Part shown: piece after piece, positions 1-8,275 of the stretch
Layout of the letters: every line of letters starts with the position of its first letter
How positions within the stretch are numbered: the stretch's first letter is position 1
NCBI RefSeq assembly: GCF_900156415.1
Contig: NZ_FTNM01000003.1
Coordinates: 248,001 to 312,000 of the forward strand
DNA from: Pontibacter lucknowensis
Lineage (GTDB): Bacteria; Bacteroidota; Bacteroidia; Cytophagales; Hymenobacteraceae
Direction of reading: 5' to 3'
Length of the DNA stretch: 64,000 nt
Position numbers and translations under genes: made by a program
Notes under the pieces: model-generated
Seen by the model: only the letters and a program-made list of their open reading frames with translations
Database searches by the model: none
Told to the model about the DNA's origin: nothing

Positions 1-1
1 G

Positions 2-1042
2 TACCTGCAGGCGATCGTGGAGCACATTGGCGTAGGTATCGTTTCTTTTGATGAGAGTGGACGTGTGGAGTTGGTGAATCACGTGTTAAAAGAAGTACTG
101 CACACGCCCCACCTGGAGCACATAGAATCGTTAGGCCGCATTAGCGAGGAGCTGGTGGAGGTGATGCGCAGCATCGGGCACAATGAGAGAAGGCTCGTTA
201 CCCTGCAGGTACGGGATGAGCAGCTGCAGCTGGCCCTGCATGCCACCATCCTGTTTTCGCAGGGACGAACGCTCAAGATCGTTTCGTGCCAGAACATCAA
301 ATCTGAACTGGAGGAGCAGGAGCTGCAAACATGGCAGAAGCTGATCCGGGTACTCACCCATGAAATTATGAACACCATCACACCGGTCATCTCCCTTACG
401 GCTACTGTTTCGCAGCTGATGGAAGAGGAGGTAGTTAGGAAAGCTGATGTCGGAGAGATACCTGAACAGGAGGTGCTGGAGGATATACAGACGGGATTAC
501 AGACCATTGAGAAACGCAGTACCGGGATGCTCCACTTCGTAAAGAACTACCGCCGCCTGATGCGTGTGCCAACCCCGGAATTGAGAACCGTAAAAGTAAA
601 AGACCTGCTGAAGAGTGTGCAGACCTTACTTCAGCCTGAAATGGAAGCCAGGCAAACGAAGCTCTCCATCTACCTGCGGGAGGAAAAGGCGGAGTTGCAG
701 ATAGACCCGGAGCTGATCGAACAGGTGCTGATCAACCTGATCAAGAACGGGATGGAAGCAAGCCATAAGGCTGCAGGCCCCTGTGTGGAGGTAATTGCCT
801 ATCAGGAAGAGCAGGACAGAAATCGCTTTAGGATTGATGTGCAGGACAATGGGACAGGGATTGCTCCTGAAGACCTGGATAAGATTTTTATTCCTTTTTT
901 TACCACCAAAAAGCAGGGCTCAGGTATAGGTCTCAGCCTCTCCAGGCAAATCATGCGGCAGCATGGAGGCAGCATACGTGTCAGCAGCCCCCCAGGCGGC
1001 CCTACCACTTTCAGCCTGATCTTCCATATCAATGATGAGTAG
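2..1042 (+). CDS. NtrY-like sensor histidine kinase, 5' end outside window
   Basis: This is the C-terminal part of a two-component sensor kinase that autophosphorylates on His and passes the phosphate to a response regulator, probably encoded upstream of the window. The frame is open from base 2, before the first GTG at 17, and the residues YLQAIVEHIGVGIVSF look like the start of a PAS fold, so the true start lies upstream. A dimerisation/phosphoacceptor helix follows with LTHEIMNTITP (His near residue 118). The ATPase domain has the N box LINLIKNGMEA, G1 DNGTGI, F box FIPFFTTKK and G2 GSGIGLSLSRQI. The short PAS-HisKA-HATPase order resembles NtrY/NtrB kinases that pair with sigma-54 regulators. 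That family placement is inference, because the N-terminal sensor part is not visible. Confidence 0.85.
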   Translation, partial: YLQAIVEHIGVGIVSFDESGRVELVNHVLKEVLHTPHLEHIESLGRISEELVEVMRSIGHNERRLVTLQVRDEQLQLALHATILFSQGRTLKIVSCQNIKSELEEQELQTWQKLIRVLTHEIMNTITPVISLTATVSQLMEEEVVRKADVGEIPEQEVLEDIQTGLQTIEKRSTGMLHFVKNYRRLMRVPTPELRTVKVKDLLKSVQTLLQPEMEARQTKLSIYLREEKAELQIDPELIEQVLINLIKNGMEASHKAAGPCVEVIAYQEEQDRNRFRIDVQDNGTGIAPEDLDKIFIPFFTTKKQGSGIGLSLSRQIMRQHGGSIRVSSPPGGPTTFSLIFHINDE

Positions 1043-1163
1043 TAAGTAATTAAGAATGGTTTGGAAGTCGTTGAGTGGAAGCGCCAAGCAGCTGAAGCTC
1101 AGGTATACCAGCTTCCGCTACTCTTAATTACAAATTATAAAATTACTCACTACTCATCATTGA
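1029..1163. repeat. Imperfect inverted repeat between convergent genes
   Basis: Bases 1029-1051 and 1141-1163 are reverse complements at 22 of 23 positions. Inside them the pair GTAATTAAGA / TCTTAATTA and the pair GGAAGC / GCTTCC extend the symmetry, so most of the 135 bp can fold into a long imperfect cruciform. The left arm overlaps the stop codon of the kinase gene and the right arm reaches the end of the thioredoxin gene. It could act as a two-way transcription terminator or be a small interspersed repeat. There is no T-run typical of an intrinsic terminator. Confidence 0.6.
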
Positions 1164-1166
1164 TTC

Positions 1167-1472
1167 CTACAGGTTTTGCTGAATGATTTGGTTTAGCTGA
1201 TGTCCCGGCACAGCACCGGCCTGTTTCCAAACTACCTGTCCGTTTTTGAAAAGCATAAAAGTCGGCACGCCCTGCACACGGTACTGCTGTGCGGCTGCCT
1301 GGTTCTTGTCCACGTTTATTTTGATGACCTTCAGCTTACCCGAAAAGTCCTTCGCTAGTTGCTCCACCACCGGGTTCATCATTTTGCAGGGGCCGCACCA
1401 GTCGGCATAAAAGTCCACGAGTACCGGCATGCCCGGGCTTTTGATCAGTTCAGCGAATGATTTCTTTGCCAT
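1167..1472 (-). CDS. trxA: Thioredoxin
   Basis: A small cytoplasmic dithiol-disulfide oxidoreductase of 101 residues, the usual thioredoxin length. The active site is in DFYADWCGPCKMMNPVV (WCGPC near residues 26-30). Other thioredoxin-fold landmarks are KINVDKNQAAAQQYRVQGVPTF, with the cis-proline motif GVPT, and the following FKNGQ. There is no signal peptide, so it acts in the cytoplasm. It is convergent with the kinase gene and stands alone on its strand. It is a general reductant for proteins such as ribonucleotide reductase and peroxiredoxins. No specific partner is visible nearby. Confidence 0.93.
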   Translation of the reverse strand: MAKKSFAELIKSPGMPVLVDFYADWCGPCKMMNPVVEQLAKDFSGKLKVIKINVDKNQAAAQQYRVQGVPTFMLFKNGQVVWKQAGAVPGHQLNQIIQQNL

Positions 1473-1714
1473 AGCTCTCTTGTTTAACCTATTTTACGAA
1501 GTGCAAAGCTAAAGGATAAAAGCCGCGAACACCAACTAGTCATACGGAAGGCACATCATGTTACGCTTTTCTGAGTGGAGGATACACGGCGTGGATACTG
1601 CATCCCGGCATTATAAATGCAGGATGGACTGCGCTCTACCTGGTTTGTATACCAACCGGGAACTATAGCCAGCGCGGCTTGATTATTGTAATGACAAGAT
1701 TTTCCCTGATTAAC

Positions 1715-2950
1715 ATGACGAAGTTAAAATATAAGCTGAAGTACTGGATCAGCTCTCTGGTGATTGCTGCTCTATTAGTAACAACCACCTTCCCGCTCAA
1801 CTCATGCAGCAAAAGCGATGCGGCTGTACCTGAAAACGTAGTGGAGCGCGAACTGCTCGTTTCGTCAGAGAAGGTAGGCACCCTGCCGGCTGCCATGCTC
1901 AAGCAACTGGCCGGCGCCTATGCCGGTAGCTTCCAGAATCAGATCAAATATGATGTGGCGATTTACAAAGTAAATTACCGCACTACTTTCCAGGGACGCG
2001 AAACCGTAGCCTCCGGCTTAGTCGCTCTGCCGATGAACCTGACTACTCCCGCTCCGGTGCTGAGCGTGCAGCATGGTACCATCTTTAAACACGACGAGGC
2101 ACCTTCTGCCACAAGCAGCGGCCTGGCTGGTTTTGAGGTGTTCGCCTCTGGTGGCTACATCACGCTTATACCTGACTACCTGGGTTTCGGTGCTTCTAAA
2201 CAACTACTGCACCCCTACTATCATCAACAGTCCTCAGGTATAGCCGTGGTCGATATGATTAAGGCGGCCAAGTCGCTTTACGCCCAGGAAGGTATGACTG
2301 ACAATGGGCAGTTGTTTCTGGCGGGCTACTCCGAAGGCGGCTATGTAACACTGGCTACACAAAAAGAAATAGAAACTAATCCGCAGCATGGCCTGAAAAT
2401 CACCGCCTCCGGTGCAGGAGCCGGTGGCTACGACCTGACTGAGATGCTGGCCGATGTAGTTGCAGGAAAGCCTTATACCTATCCGGCCTACCTGGCCTAT
2501 GTGCTGATGAGCTACAATAAAACGTATGAGTGGAACCGTCCGCTTTCTGATTTTTACCAGGAGCCTTACGCTACCCGACTAGCTGGTTTATTCAATGGCC
2601 AGCACAGCGGCAGTACCATCAATAAGGAACTGACTACTCAGACGGAGAATCTGTTTTCGGCTAATTTCCTGGAAGGACTCCGTGGGAATGGTGAGCAGAC
2701 GCTCAAGAAGGCCCTGCAGGACAATAGCTTTAACAGCTGGGTGCCACAAAGCCCGACTCGACTTTATCATGGCACTGCCGATGTGATTGTACCTTACGCT
2801 AATTCTAAGCAGACCTATGAGCGTATGAAGGCCGCTGGTACCCCAAGTCTGGAGCTTATACCTATACAGAATGGCACACATGGCAGCAGCCTGATTCCGA
2901 TGCTTACCGACTTGATTCCATGGATGCAGTCGTTTGGGGCAAACCCATAA
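1715..2950 (+). CDS. Secreted lipase-like alpha/beta hydrolase, lipoprotein
   Basis: An exported alpha/beta-hydrolase resembling the secretory lipase family. From the ATG at 1715 the protein starts MTKLKYKLKYWISS with a hydrophobic stretch and a lipobox ending LNSC, which predicts lipid anchoring. Earlier ATG/TTG codons in frame (1679, 1691) would give an unusually long leader, so 1715 is preferred. The nucleophile elbow GYSEGGY (Ser codon near 2331), the acid in TADVIVPY (near 2776) and the His in NGTHGSS (near 2878) form the expected triad in order. The substrate is probably an ester or lipid. Family members are often annotated as lipase, but specificity cannot be read from sequence. It is convergent with the methyltransferase gene, 10 bp away. 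Confidence 0.8.
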   Translation: MTKLKYKLKYWISSLVIAALLVTTTFPLNSCSKSDAAVPENVVERELLVSSEKVGTLPAAMLKQLAGAYAGSFQNQIKYDVAIYKVNYRTTFQGRETVASGLVALPMNLTTPAPVLSVQHGTIFKHDEAPSATSSGLAGFEVFASGGYITLIPDYLGFGASKQLLHPYYHQQSSGIAVVDMIKAAKSLYAQEGMTDNGQLFLAGYSEGGYVTLATQKEIETNPQHGLKITASGAGAGGYDLTEMLADVVAGKPYTYPAYLAYVLMSYNKTYEWNRPLSDFYQEPYATRLAGLFNGQHSGSTINKELTTQTENLFSANFLEGLRGNGEQTLKKALQDNSFNSWVPQSPTRLYHGTADVIVPYANSKQTYERMKAAGTPSLELIPIQNGTHGSSLIPMLTDLIPWMQSFGANP

Positions 2951-2960
2951 CCGGAGGAAG

Positions 2961-3758
2961 CTACACCTTGCTACATTTCAAACTATACACCATTGGGATC
3001 AGGTTTTCTAAATGCTTGATGCGCCAGTGGCCGTCGGGGCCCTGCACGGTGTGGCTGAAGCAATTGTAGGGGGAGTAGGGGAATTCGTGGAATAGCTCCA
3101 GTTGCAGCCCTTGGTTTAGCAGAGCCGTGATCACTTCGCTCAGGCTGTGGTTCCAGGTGTATTCTTTGTATTGGATCTGTGCCTCCGGATCGGCGTAGGT
3201 GCCGGTGCTTTCCTCTACAATCGGTTCGGGGGAGTTATGGTAGGGGTACTGAACCTGCGTGAAGTCATTGTCGAACATCCATACCACAGGATGGAACTCC
3301 GCCATGTAAAAAGTGCCGCCCGGCTTCAGGAAATGTGCGATTACTTCGGCCCAGCGGTTCAGGTCAGGCAGCCAGCCGATGACGCCGTATGAGGTGAACA
3401 CAATATCAAACTGCCCCTGCAGGTTCTCTTTCAGATCATACACGTTGGAGCACACGAACCGGGCGTTCATGCCTAGCTCGTCGTTCAGCCTTTTAGCTTC
3501 TTTTATGGCCTCGTCCGATAGGTCTATACCTGTGACTTCGGCTCCCAGTCTGGCCCAGGAGAGGGTGTCCTGCCCGAAGTGGCACTGCAGGTGGAGCAGG
3601 CTCTTGCCGGCCACAGGTCCCAGCTCTTCCAACTCTATAGCATTGAGGCTCGACTTCCCTGCCTTGAAGCTGGCGACGTCATAGAAAGCTGAATCCTTAT
3701 GCACCGCTGTGCGCAGGTTCCAGGCCTGTCTGTTCGCTTCAAAATATTCCTGTTCCAT
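2961..3758 (-). CDS. Class I SAM-dependent methyltransferase
   Basis: A 265-residue cytoplasmic methyltransferase with a Rossmann-fold SAM site. Motif I is LLHLQCHFGQDTLSWARLGA, followed by VTGIDLSDEAI (acidic loop binding the SAM ribose), ARFVCSNVYDL and FDIVFTSYGVIGWLPDL. The later segment KPGGTFYMAEFHP is the conserved beta-5 region. The methyl acceptor cannot be told from sequence. Small-molecule methyltransferases of this shape are common and diverse. The gene is alone on its strand, with divergent AT-rich DNA upstream (3759-3870) shared with the small gene at 3871. Confidence 0.85.
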   Translation of the reverse strand: MEQEYFEANRQAWNLRTAVHKDSAFYDVASFKAGKSSLNAIELEELGPVAGKSLLHLQCHFGQDTLSWARLGAEVTGIDLSDEAIKEAKRLNDELGMNARFVCSNVYDLKENLQGQFDIVFTSYGVIGWLPDLNRWAEVIAHFLKPGGTFYMAEFHPVVWMFDNDFTQVQYPYHNSPEPIVEESTGTYADPEAQIQYKEYTWNHSLSEVITALLNQGLQLELFHEFPYSPYNCFSHTVQGPDGHWRIKHLENLIPMVYSLKCSKV

Positions 3759-3870
3759 CCCTTCTTTTTTGAAGTGTAAGATTATTTAAAAGATAAAAAT
3801 ACTATAAATTGCTTAATCTAAAATTTTCTATATTTACATTTATTCTTCGCTACGAACAAATTACGATCGC

Positions 3871-4182
3871 ATGAAAGTTACAGGAAAAGAAGGCGGGCCG
3901 ATAGACCGTGCCCAAGCAAAGAGATGGACAGCCAAATACAGATCAAGCGGCAGAGGGAAAACCAATTCACACTTGTTTGGGGCTGATACGGTAAGAAAGC
4001 TGTTGGAGCAGGAGGGATGCGTAGGTATGCGGATTTATTATGCCCTGGATGATAATGGCGAACAGCAGTTGTTGTTAGTAGGAACAGATGAAGAAGGAAG
4101 CGATATGACTGAGGGCCTGATTCTGGATTTATCCAGCCCTTGCCCCCCAGATTGTTCTGTAAGTGGTGAATTAGCCGGTTAA
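3871..4182 (+). CDS. Conserved small protein of unknown function
   Basis: A 103-residue protein without a signal peptide or membrane segment. I recognise the pattern (MKVTGKEGGPID start, then HLFGADTVRKLLEQEGCVGMRIYYALDD and LLLVGTDEEG) as a recurring uncharacterised Bacteroidota protein, but know no function. It is the first gene of a tight cluster. Its TAA overlaps the ATG of the next gene by one base, and membrane protein, kinase and receiver follow. A weak promoter-like TATATTTA lies at 3829-3836. The coupling suggests a role in the same signalling unit (inference). Confidence 0.75.
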   Translation: MKVTGKEGGPIDRAQAKRWTAKYRSSGRGKTNSHLFGADTVRKLLEQEGCVGMRIYYALDDNGEQQLLLVGTDEEGSDMTEGLILDLSSPCPPDCSVSGELAG

Positions 4183-4841
4183 TGGACTTTTTCATAGGAC
4201 ATATTTACCCTTGGTTAAGGTGGACATCAATATTGAGTCCTGTTCTTCCTTTGGTAATTGGTTTGTGGCTGATTAGAAAGCAGAAGAACAAGAAGTTCAT
4301 GCTGTTGCTTTTGTTCATCACTATCGGTGTGTTGACAGAGGCAGTGTCATTGATTACTGTATGGTCCGGTACCAAAAATAATCTGTGGCTTGGACATGTA
4401 TATACCTTACTGGGCTTCAGCGTGCTGGCAGGGATTTTTTACTATAGTTTTGACAAGCTTATCCTGAAAAGATCTATTATTGGCGGGATTGTCGGACTTT
4501 GCTTGTTGATCTATTACGATTCCTTTATGGCGGATGGGATCATGAAAATGAATTCGGTCTCAAGGATTGCCGCAAATGCGATGCTAATCATGATGGCCAT
4601 CACCTACTTCTATAAGGTCGCAAACAATGCAAAGATCATTTACCTCGATCGCGACCCTATGTTTTTGCTAAGTTGCACAATCTTAATCTATTATGCCGGT
4701 ACAAGTATGTCCTATGCCATCTTTAACGAAGCACTGGCTATTTCTTACGACACGGCACGCATCTGCTTAGCCATCATATTCGTGCTGAATGTACTTTTTT
4801 ACAGTAGCCAGGCATTTATCTTAAAGAGAATGGCCGCATGA
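4182..4841 (+). CDS. Multi-pass membrane protein linked to a two-component kinase
   Basis: A 219-residue integral membrane protein with about seven hydrophobic helices (for example ILSPVLPLVIGLWLI, FMLLLLFITIGVL, IIGGIVGLCLLIYY, ICLAIIFVLNVLFY) and short polar loops. No catalytic motif or named family was recognised. It overlaps the upstream small gene by one base and the downstream kinase by four bases (ATGA), so translation is probably coupled. It may be the membrane sensor or an accessory for the kinase, which has only one membrane segment of its own (inference). The gene is richer in AT than the kinase that follows. Confidence 0.75.
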   Translation: MDFFIGHIYPWLRWTSILSPVLPLVIGLWLIRKQKNKKFMLLLLFITIGVLTEAVSLITVWSGTKNNLWLGHVYTLLGFSVLAGIFYYSFDKLILKRSIIGGIVGLCLLIYYDSFMADGIMKMNSVSRIAANAMLIMMAITYFYKVANNAKIIYLDRDPMFLLSCTILIYYAGTSMSYAIFNEALAISYDTARICLAIIFVLNVLFYSSQAFILKRMAA

Positions 4842-5668
4842 TAGAAACCCTAACTCCTTTACTCATCATCACCCCGGTACTGCTGGTGCTGGCCATCGGC
4901 ATTATCGTGTTCGTATTCGCCTACCAGCGACGCATGTTGCAGCACCAGGAGCACCTGCGCGAACTGCAGGAGCTGCGCCAGCGGCAGATGCTCGAGGCTG
5001 CCCTGGAAGCACAGGAAGCTGAGCGACGCCGCGTAGCCCGCGACCTGCACGACGAAGTGGGCGGTATGCTGGCCCTGATCCGACTCAACATTGGACAGGT
5101 TGAGCGCAAGTGCGCTGAAAACGAAGCTGCCGCCGAAACAGCCCATCGATCCAAAGAATTGCTCGACGAGGCCATCCAAAGCGTGCGCCGCATCTCCCAC
5201 GACCTGCTCCCTGTTGTGCTCGACAAAATGGGGCTGGTGCAGGCCATCAACAGTCTGGTGCATTCTGTGCCGCCGGATAGTGGCCTGGAAGTGAAGTTTA
5301 CCCACAATCTTGAAAATTTCCGGTTGGAAGCCCGGCAGGAATTGCTGCTGTTCCGTATCCTACAAGAGCTCGTGAACAATACCTTAAAGTATGCGGAGGC
5401 TACGCAGATTACGATCAACCTGCATCGGGAAGACGATAAGCTGACTCTGCGTTATACTGATAACGGCAAAGGATTTAACTACGACGCCACCCTGGATACA
5501 GGAAGTGCAGGCGGTGGACTAGGCCTGAAAAACCTGCAGAGCCGTGTGGACCTGCTGAATGGTGCCATTAACTTCTTTTCGAAGTTAGGGGCTGGCATCA
5601 AAGCTGAAATAGTGATCCCTGTTGCATATATTATCATTATTATTTATAACTTTGGTTTGCTAAACTAA
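4838..5668 (+). CDS. HisKA_3-type sensor histidine kinase
   Basis: A 276-residue kinase of the NarX/LiaS/DesK class. One membrane helix (residues 6-28) is followed by a coiled coil rich in Glu, Gln and Leu. The phosphoacceptor motif RRVARDLHDEVGGML has His71. The ATPase domain shows LLLFRILQELVNNTLKYAEA, YTDNGKGF and GGGLGLKNLQSRVDLLNG. After the usual domain end (IVIPV) the frame continues as a hydrophobic Ile-rich tail, YIIIIIYNFGLLN, which is not expected for the family. The tail coincides with an AT-rich promoter-like stretch for the next gene. The partner is surely the receiver gene 10 bp downstream. Confidence 0.9.
   Translation: MIETLTPLLIITPVLLVLAIGIIVFVFAYQRRMLQHQEHLRELQELRQRQMLEAALEAQEAERRRVARDLHDEVGGMLALIRLNIGQVERKCAENEAAAETAHRSKELLDEAIQSVRRISHDLLPVVLDKMGLVQAINSLVHSVPPDSGLEVKFTHNLENFRLEARQELLLFRILQELVNNTLKYAEATQITINLHREDDKLTLRYTDNGKGFNYDATLDTGSAGGGLGLKNLQSRVDLLNGAINFFSKLGAGIKAEIVIPVAYIIIIIYNFGLLN
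5622..5654 (+). promoter_or_regulatory. Putative Bacteroidota promoter inside the kinase 3' end
   Basis: TTG at 5622-5624 and a perfect TAnnTTTG match, TAACTTTG, at 5647-5654 are separated by 22 bp in an AT-rich stretch. Transcription would start near 5660, just ahead of the receiver gene at 5679. It lies inside the coding tail of the kinase gene. The -33 part is weak, and the spacer is 1-2 bp longer than usual. Confidence 0.4.
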
Positions 5669-5678
5669 GCTTTACTAT

Positions 5679-6101
5679 ATGGAGCTGCAGCCACTTACAC
5701 TAGCGATCGCCGATGATCATACCCTTTTCAGGAAGGGCGTAATCGAAATTCTAAAGAATTTTGAAGAGATTACTGTGATAAGTGACGCTGCAAACGGTGT
5801 AGAGCTGCTGGAAAAGATCGAGGCTAACCTTCCCGATATCATCATGCTGGACCTCGAAATGCCCGACATGGATGGTATTGCCGTAGCCCGTTACGTACTC
5901 AGCAAATACCCTACTGTTAAAATCCTGGTCGTTTCGATGTACGGAGAGGAAGAGCTGGTCAGGAAACTGCTTGACGAGGGTGTACACGGTTACCTGCTCA
6001 AAAGTGCCGATCCGGAGGAGCTTCGGGAAGTGCTCCAACTGCTCCGGAACGGTAAGACGCACTACCCGGTCTTCTCTCAGAATTTTTTTACGCTACGATA
6101 A
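5679..6101 (+). CDS. Receiver-only response regulator (no output domain)
   Basis: A 140-residue CheY-like receiver. The acidic pair is in IADDHTLF (Asp12, Asp13), the phosphorylated residue is Asp58 in DIIMLDLEMPDMDG, Ser86 lies in LVVSMYG and Lys108 in GYLLKSADPEEL. In NarL-type regulators this receiver is followed by a LuxR-type helix-turn-helix reaching about 210 residues. Here the protein stops after the linker (THYPVFSQNFFTLR) and a terminator follows at once. So it either works as a phosphate relay or single-domain regulator, or has lost its DNA-binding domain. No HTH-coding remnant is visible before the terminator. Confidence 0.88.
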   Translation: MELQPLTLAIADDHTLFRKGVIEILKNFEEITVISDAANGVELLEKIEANLPDIIMLDLEMPDMDGIAVARYVLSKYPTVKILVVSMYGEEELVRKLLDEGVHGYLLKSADPEELREVLQLLRNGKTHYPVFSQNFFTLR

Positions 6102-6106
6102 GATAT

Positions 6107-6134
6107 AAAAAGCCGCCCTTACGAGCGGCTTTTT
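6107..6134. terminator. Bidirectional intrinsic terminator
   Basis: AAAAGCCGC and GCGGCTTTT form a G/C-rich stem with an A-run on one side and a T-run on the other. It lies between the convergent receiver and MFS genes and can end both transcripts. Confidence 0.85.
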
Positions 6135-6143
6135 ACATGCTTG

Positions 6144-7400
6144 TCAGCCAACTGCCCGGATGCGGCTTACCACCCACACAGCCACCAACGTGGCTACACT
6201 CGCCATGATGCCCACCCAGTTGAAGTGAGTTAAGCTGCCATTGGCAGTTTCCTGCACAATGAGCCCACTCACGAAGGCGGCTATACCTGCGCCCAGCTGC
6301 TGCACAGACGAATTGATGCTCATGAAGCTACCGCGCAACTCCGGCTCTACACTGGAAGTAATGAGTGACATGGCCGGCACAAAGCGGGCTCCGAAGAAGA
6401 TGAAGAAGATCGTGGACACAGTGAGCGCCAGCACCATACCTACAGGCGGCAGGTTGGTGATCAGCACGATCGGGATGATAGAAAGGATGGCAGCCCATCG
6501 AAAGATAAACTGCTTCCCATATTTATCCGCCAGTCGGCCCGCCCACTGGGAAGTGAAGACCGTCGCCAGTCCACCGAATAAATAGATGTAACTCAGGTCA
6601 CGCTCCGTAAAACCCACATTGGCTACCATGTAAGGACTGATGAAGGGCACTACCAGAAAACCCGCCATGGTGAGCGTAACGGTGAGCGCCATAGCCCACT
6701 GCAGGTTAGGCTGCACTACCATCGCTTTGAGCGCCCGGAAGGGATTGCCACGTTTTGCATTGGTCAGGTGCCCCCGCATGGCTGGCAGAAAGCGCACCGC
6801 CACCAGCAGAATAAGCATACTCAGGCCCACGAGCAGGTAAAACGGAGCATGCCAGCTCATCTCACTGGCCAGGTATAGCCCGATCGGTATACCGGCAATA
6901 GAAGCCACCGAAAAGGCTGCCATCACACGACCGGTAGCAGCACCACGGCGCTGCTCCGGTATGGAATCGCCAATTATGGCCAGTACCAGCGCTCCCAGCA
7001 CACCACCAAAACCGCCAGCCACGACCCTGGCCAGTAGTAAGAGTCCGTAGTTAGGGGCAATGGCACAACCCAGTGTTCCGATGATAAAACCCAGGTATAG
7101 TGCCAGCAAAGCATGTTTACGGTCAAACCGATCGATGAACAGGGCGCTCACAAAACCGGCGATGGCCGCACTGAAGGTATAGGCCGACACCAGCAGGCCA
7201 AACTCACGGGGCGAAATGTTGAAGACCCGCATCAGCTGCGGACCTAGCGGCATCATGATCACAAAGTCCATCATGTGCGTAAACTGGATAGCCGCCAGCA
7301 GAAAGATTAGCAGGCCCTCGCGAATCTGAACTTTAGGTACCAATGGCTCCTGCACAGGAGCACTTATCGAAGCAGGAGAATTTTCCTGAAAATTATTCAT
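6144..7400 (-). CDS. MFS transporter (DHA1-like drug/sugar efflux family)
   Basis: A 418-residue inner-membrane transporter with about twelve hydrophobic segments. The first helices carry FTHMMDFVIMMPLGPQLMRVF and GLLVSAYTFSAAIAGFVSALFIDRFDRKHALL, where DRFDRKHALL is the loop 2-3 signature of the major facilitator superfamily. The second half has the related loop WAGRLADKYGKQFIF. The overall pattern resembles the proton-driven DHA1 efflux group, with substrate unknown. No regulator gene sits beside it. The start ATG at 7400 gives a short Pro/Gln-rich cytoplasmic leader, which is normal. Confidence 0.88.
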   Translation of the reverse strand: MNNFQENSPASISAPVQEPLVPKVQIREGLLIFLLAAIQFTHMMDFVIMMPLGPQLMRVFNISPREFGLLVSAYTFSAAIAGFVSALFIDRFDRKHALLALYLGFIIGTLGCAIAPNYGLLLLARVVAGGFGGVLGALVLAIIGDSIPEQRRGAATGRVMAAFSVASIAGIPIGLYLASEMSWHAPFYLLVGLSMLILLVAVRFLPAMRGHLTNAKRGNPFRALKAMVVQPNLQWAMALTVTLTMAGFLVVPFISPYMVANVGFTERDLSYIYLFGGLATVFTSQWAGRLADKYGKQFIFRWAAILSIIPIVLITNLPPVGMVLALTVSTIFFIFFGARFVPAMSLITSSVEPELRGSFMSINSSVQQLGAGIAAFVSGLIVQETANGSLTHFNWVGIMASVATLVAVWVVSRIRAVG

Positions 7401-7984
7401 AGTTTAAACATTGAAATCAAAACAGGGCGCCAATGTACAAATAATTTGCGACCGCTGTAGGTAAATTTTATTTCTGTTCATGCTTCACGATAGTTCTCCA
7501 AATGATGCCCTGACTAATCGAAGAACTTTGGGTATACGTGATTCGGCCTTTGAGTGCCTTACTCCTTCAGCGGATACTTCAATTGGTTAGTTTCTCTGAG
7601 AAAATGTCAACAGGAAGTGAGCGATTGTAGCAGGGCGCAAGTATTGTAAATTTGCGAGCGGAACAAATGTTTTATGAATGCGTGAGGATATGATCTGTAA
7701 ATAGGCTGTGCTATCGAGTATGAACCAGTGCAGCGGGCAAGGCTTAAGTCCAAGTGCCCGGAAATGTAATGCGGTAATCGAATTCGGAAGGCAAGGTTGA
7801 AGGGTTCCAGCAAAACAATCTTTCCAAAGGGAAAATCTCCGTTTTAGTATTCCTGACTGTATTGCCAGGAACTGACCATGATACTCAGAACATAACGGAC
7901 CCTGTGCTCTGAAGAGGACTTTGATCAGGACAATTCAATCTTTTCAGCTGTAATTGAGAGCCCCTGTGAAAAGTAAAATCTTGT
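7401..7984. other. 584 bp without a gene
   Basis: Divergent intergenic DNA between the MFS and HNH genes. The one open frame here (68 codons on the minus strand) has no recognisable protein pattern and I leave it out. No clear TAnnTTTG promoter, palindrome or repeat was found beyond one copy of the GGTATA motif near 7531. It presumably holds the promoters of both flanking genes. Confidence 0.5.
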
Positions 7985-8275
7985 ATGGCAAAGAAAGAAG
8001 AGCAACTGATTTGTGAACTATGCGGCCGGGAGGTGCAGTATCTCACCAGGCACCACCTTGTGCCCCGGGAGGAGGGAGGCCGCTACGGTGCTACGGCCGA
8101 ACTTTGCCAGCCCTGCCACAGTACCCTGCACCTGACCTTCAGTAACCGCGAACTGGCCACCCTATACAACTCCATCCCCGCCCTGCAGCAAGCAGAGGAT
8201 ATGCAAAAATACCTTAGGTGGGTGCGCAACAAGCGCATTGAGCGCATCTCCAACAGACGTGGCCGCAGACGCTAG
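7985..8275 (+). CDS. Small HNH-endonuclease-like protein
   Basis: A 96-residue protein with a compact HNH/zinc-finger core. CELCGREV supplies one Cys pair, LTRHHLVPREEGG the His-His metal and catalytic pair, and LCQPCHSTLHLTF the second Cys pair and final His. The C-terminus is strongly basic (NKRIERISNRRGRRR), suiting nucleic-acid binding. Members are small and widespread; whether they cut DNA in the cell is not established. It is convergent with pncB, and the last four bases of the two genes overlap. Confidence 0.8.
   Translation: MAKKEEQLICELCGREVQYLTRHHLVPREEGGRYGATAELCQPCHSTLHLTFSNRELATLYNSIPALQQAEDMQKYLRWVRNKRIERISNRRGRRR

Noticed and set aside
7607..7813. 68-codon frame on the minus strand in the 7.4-8 kb spacer
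   Set aside because: No recognisable protein features or promoter; treated as noncoding.
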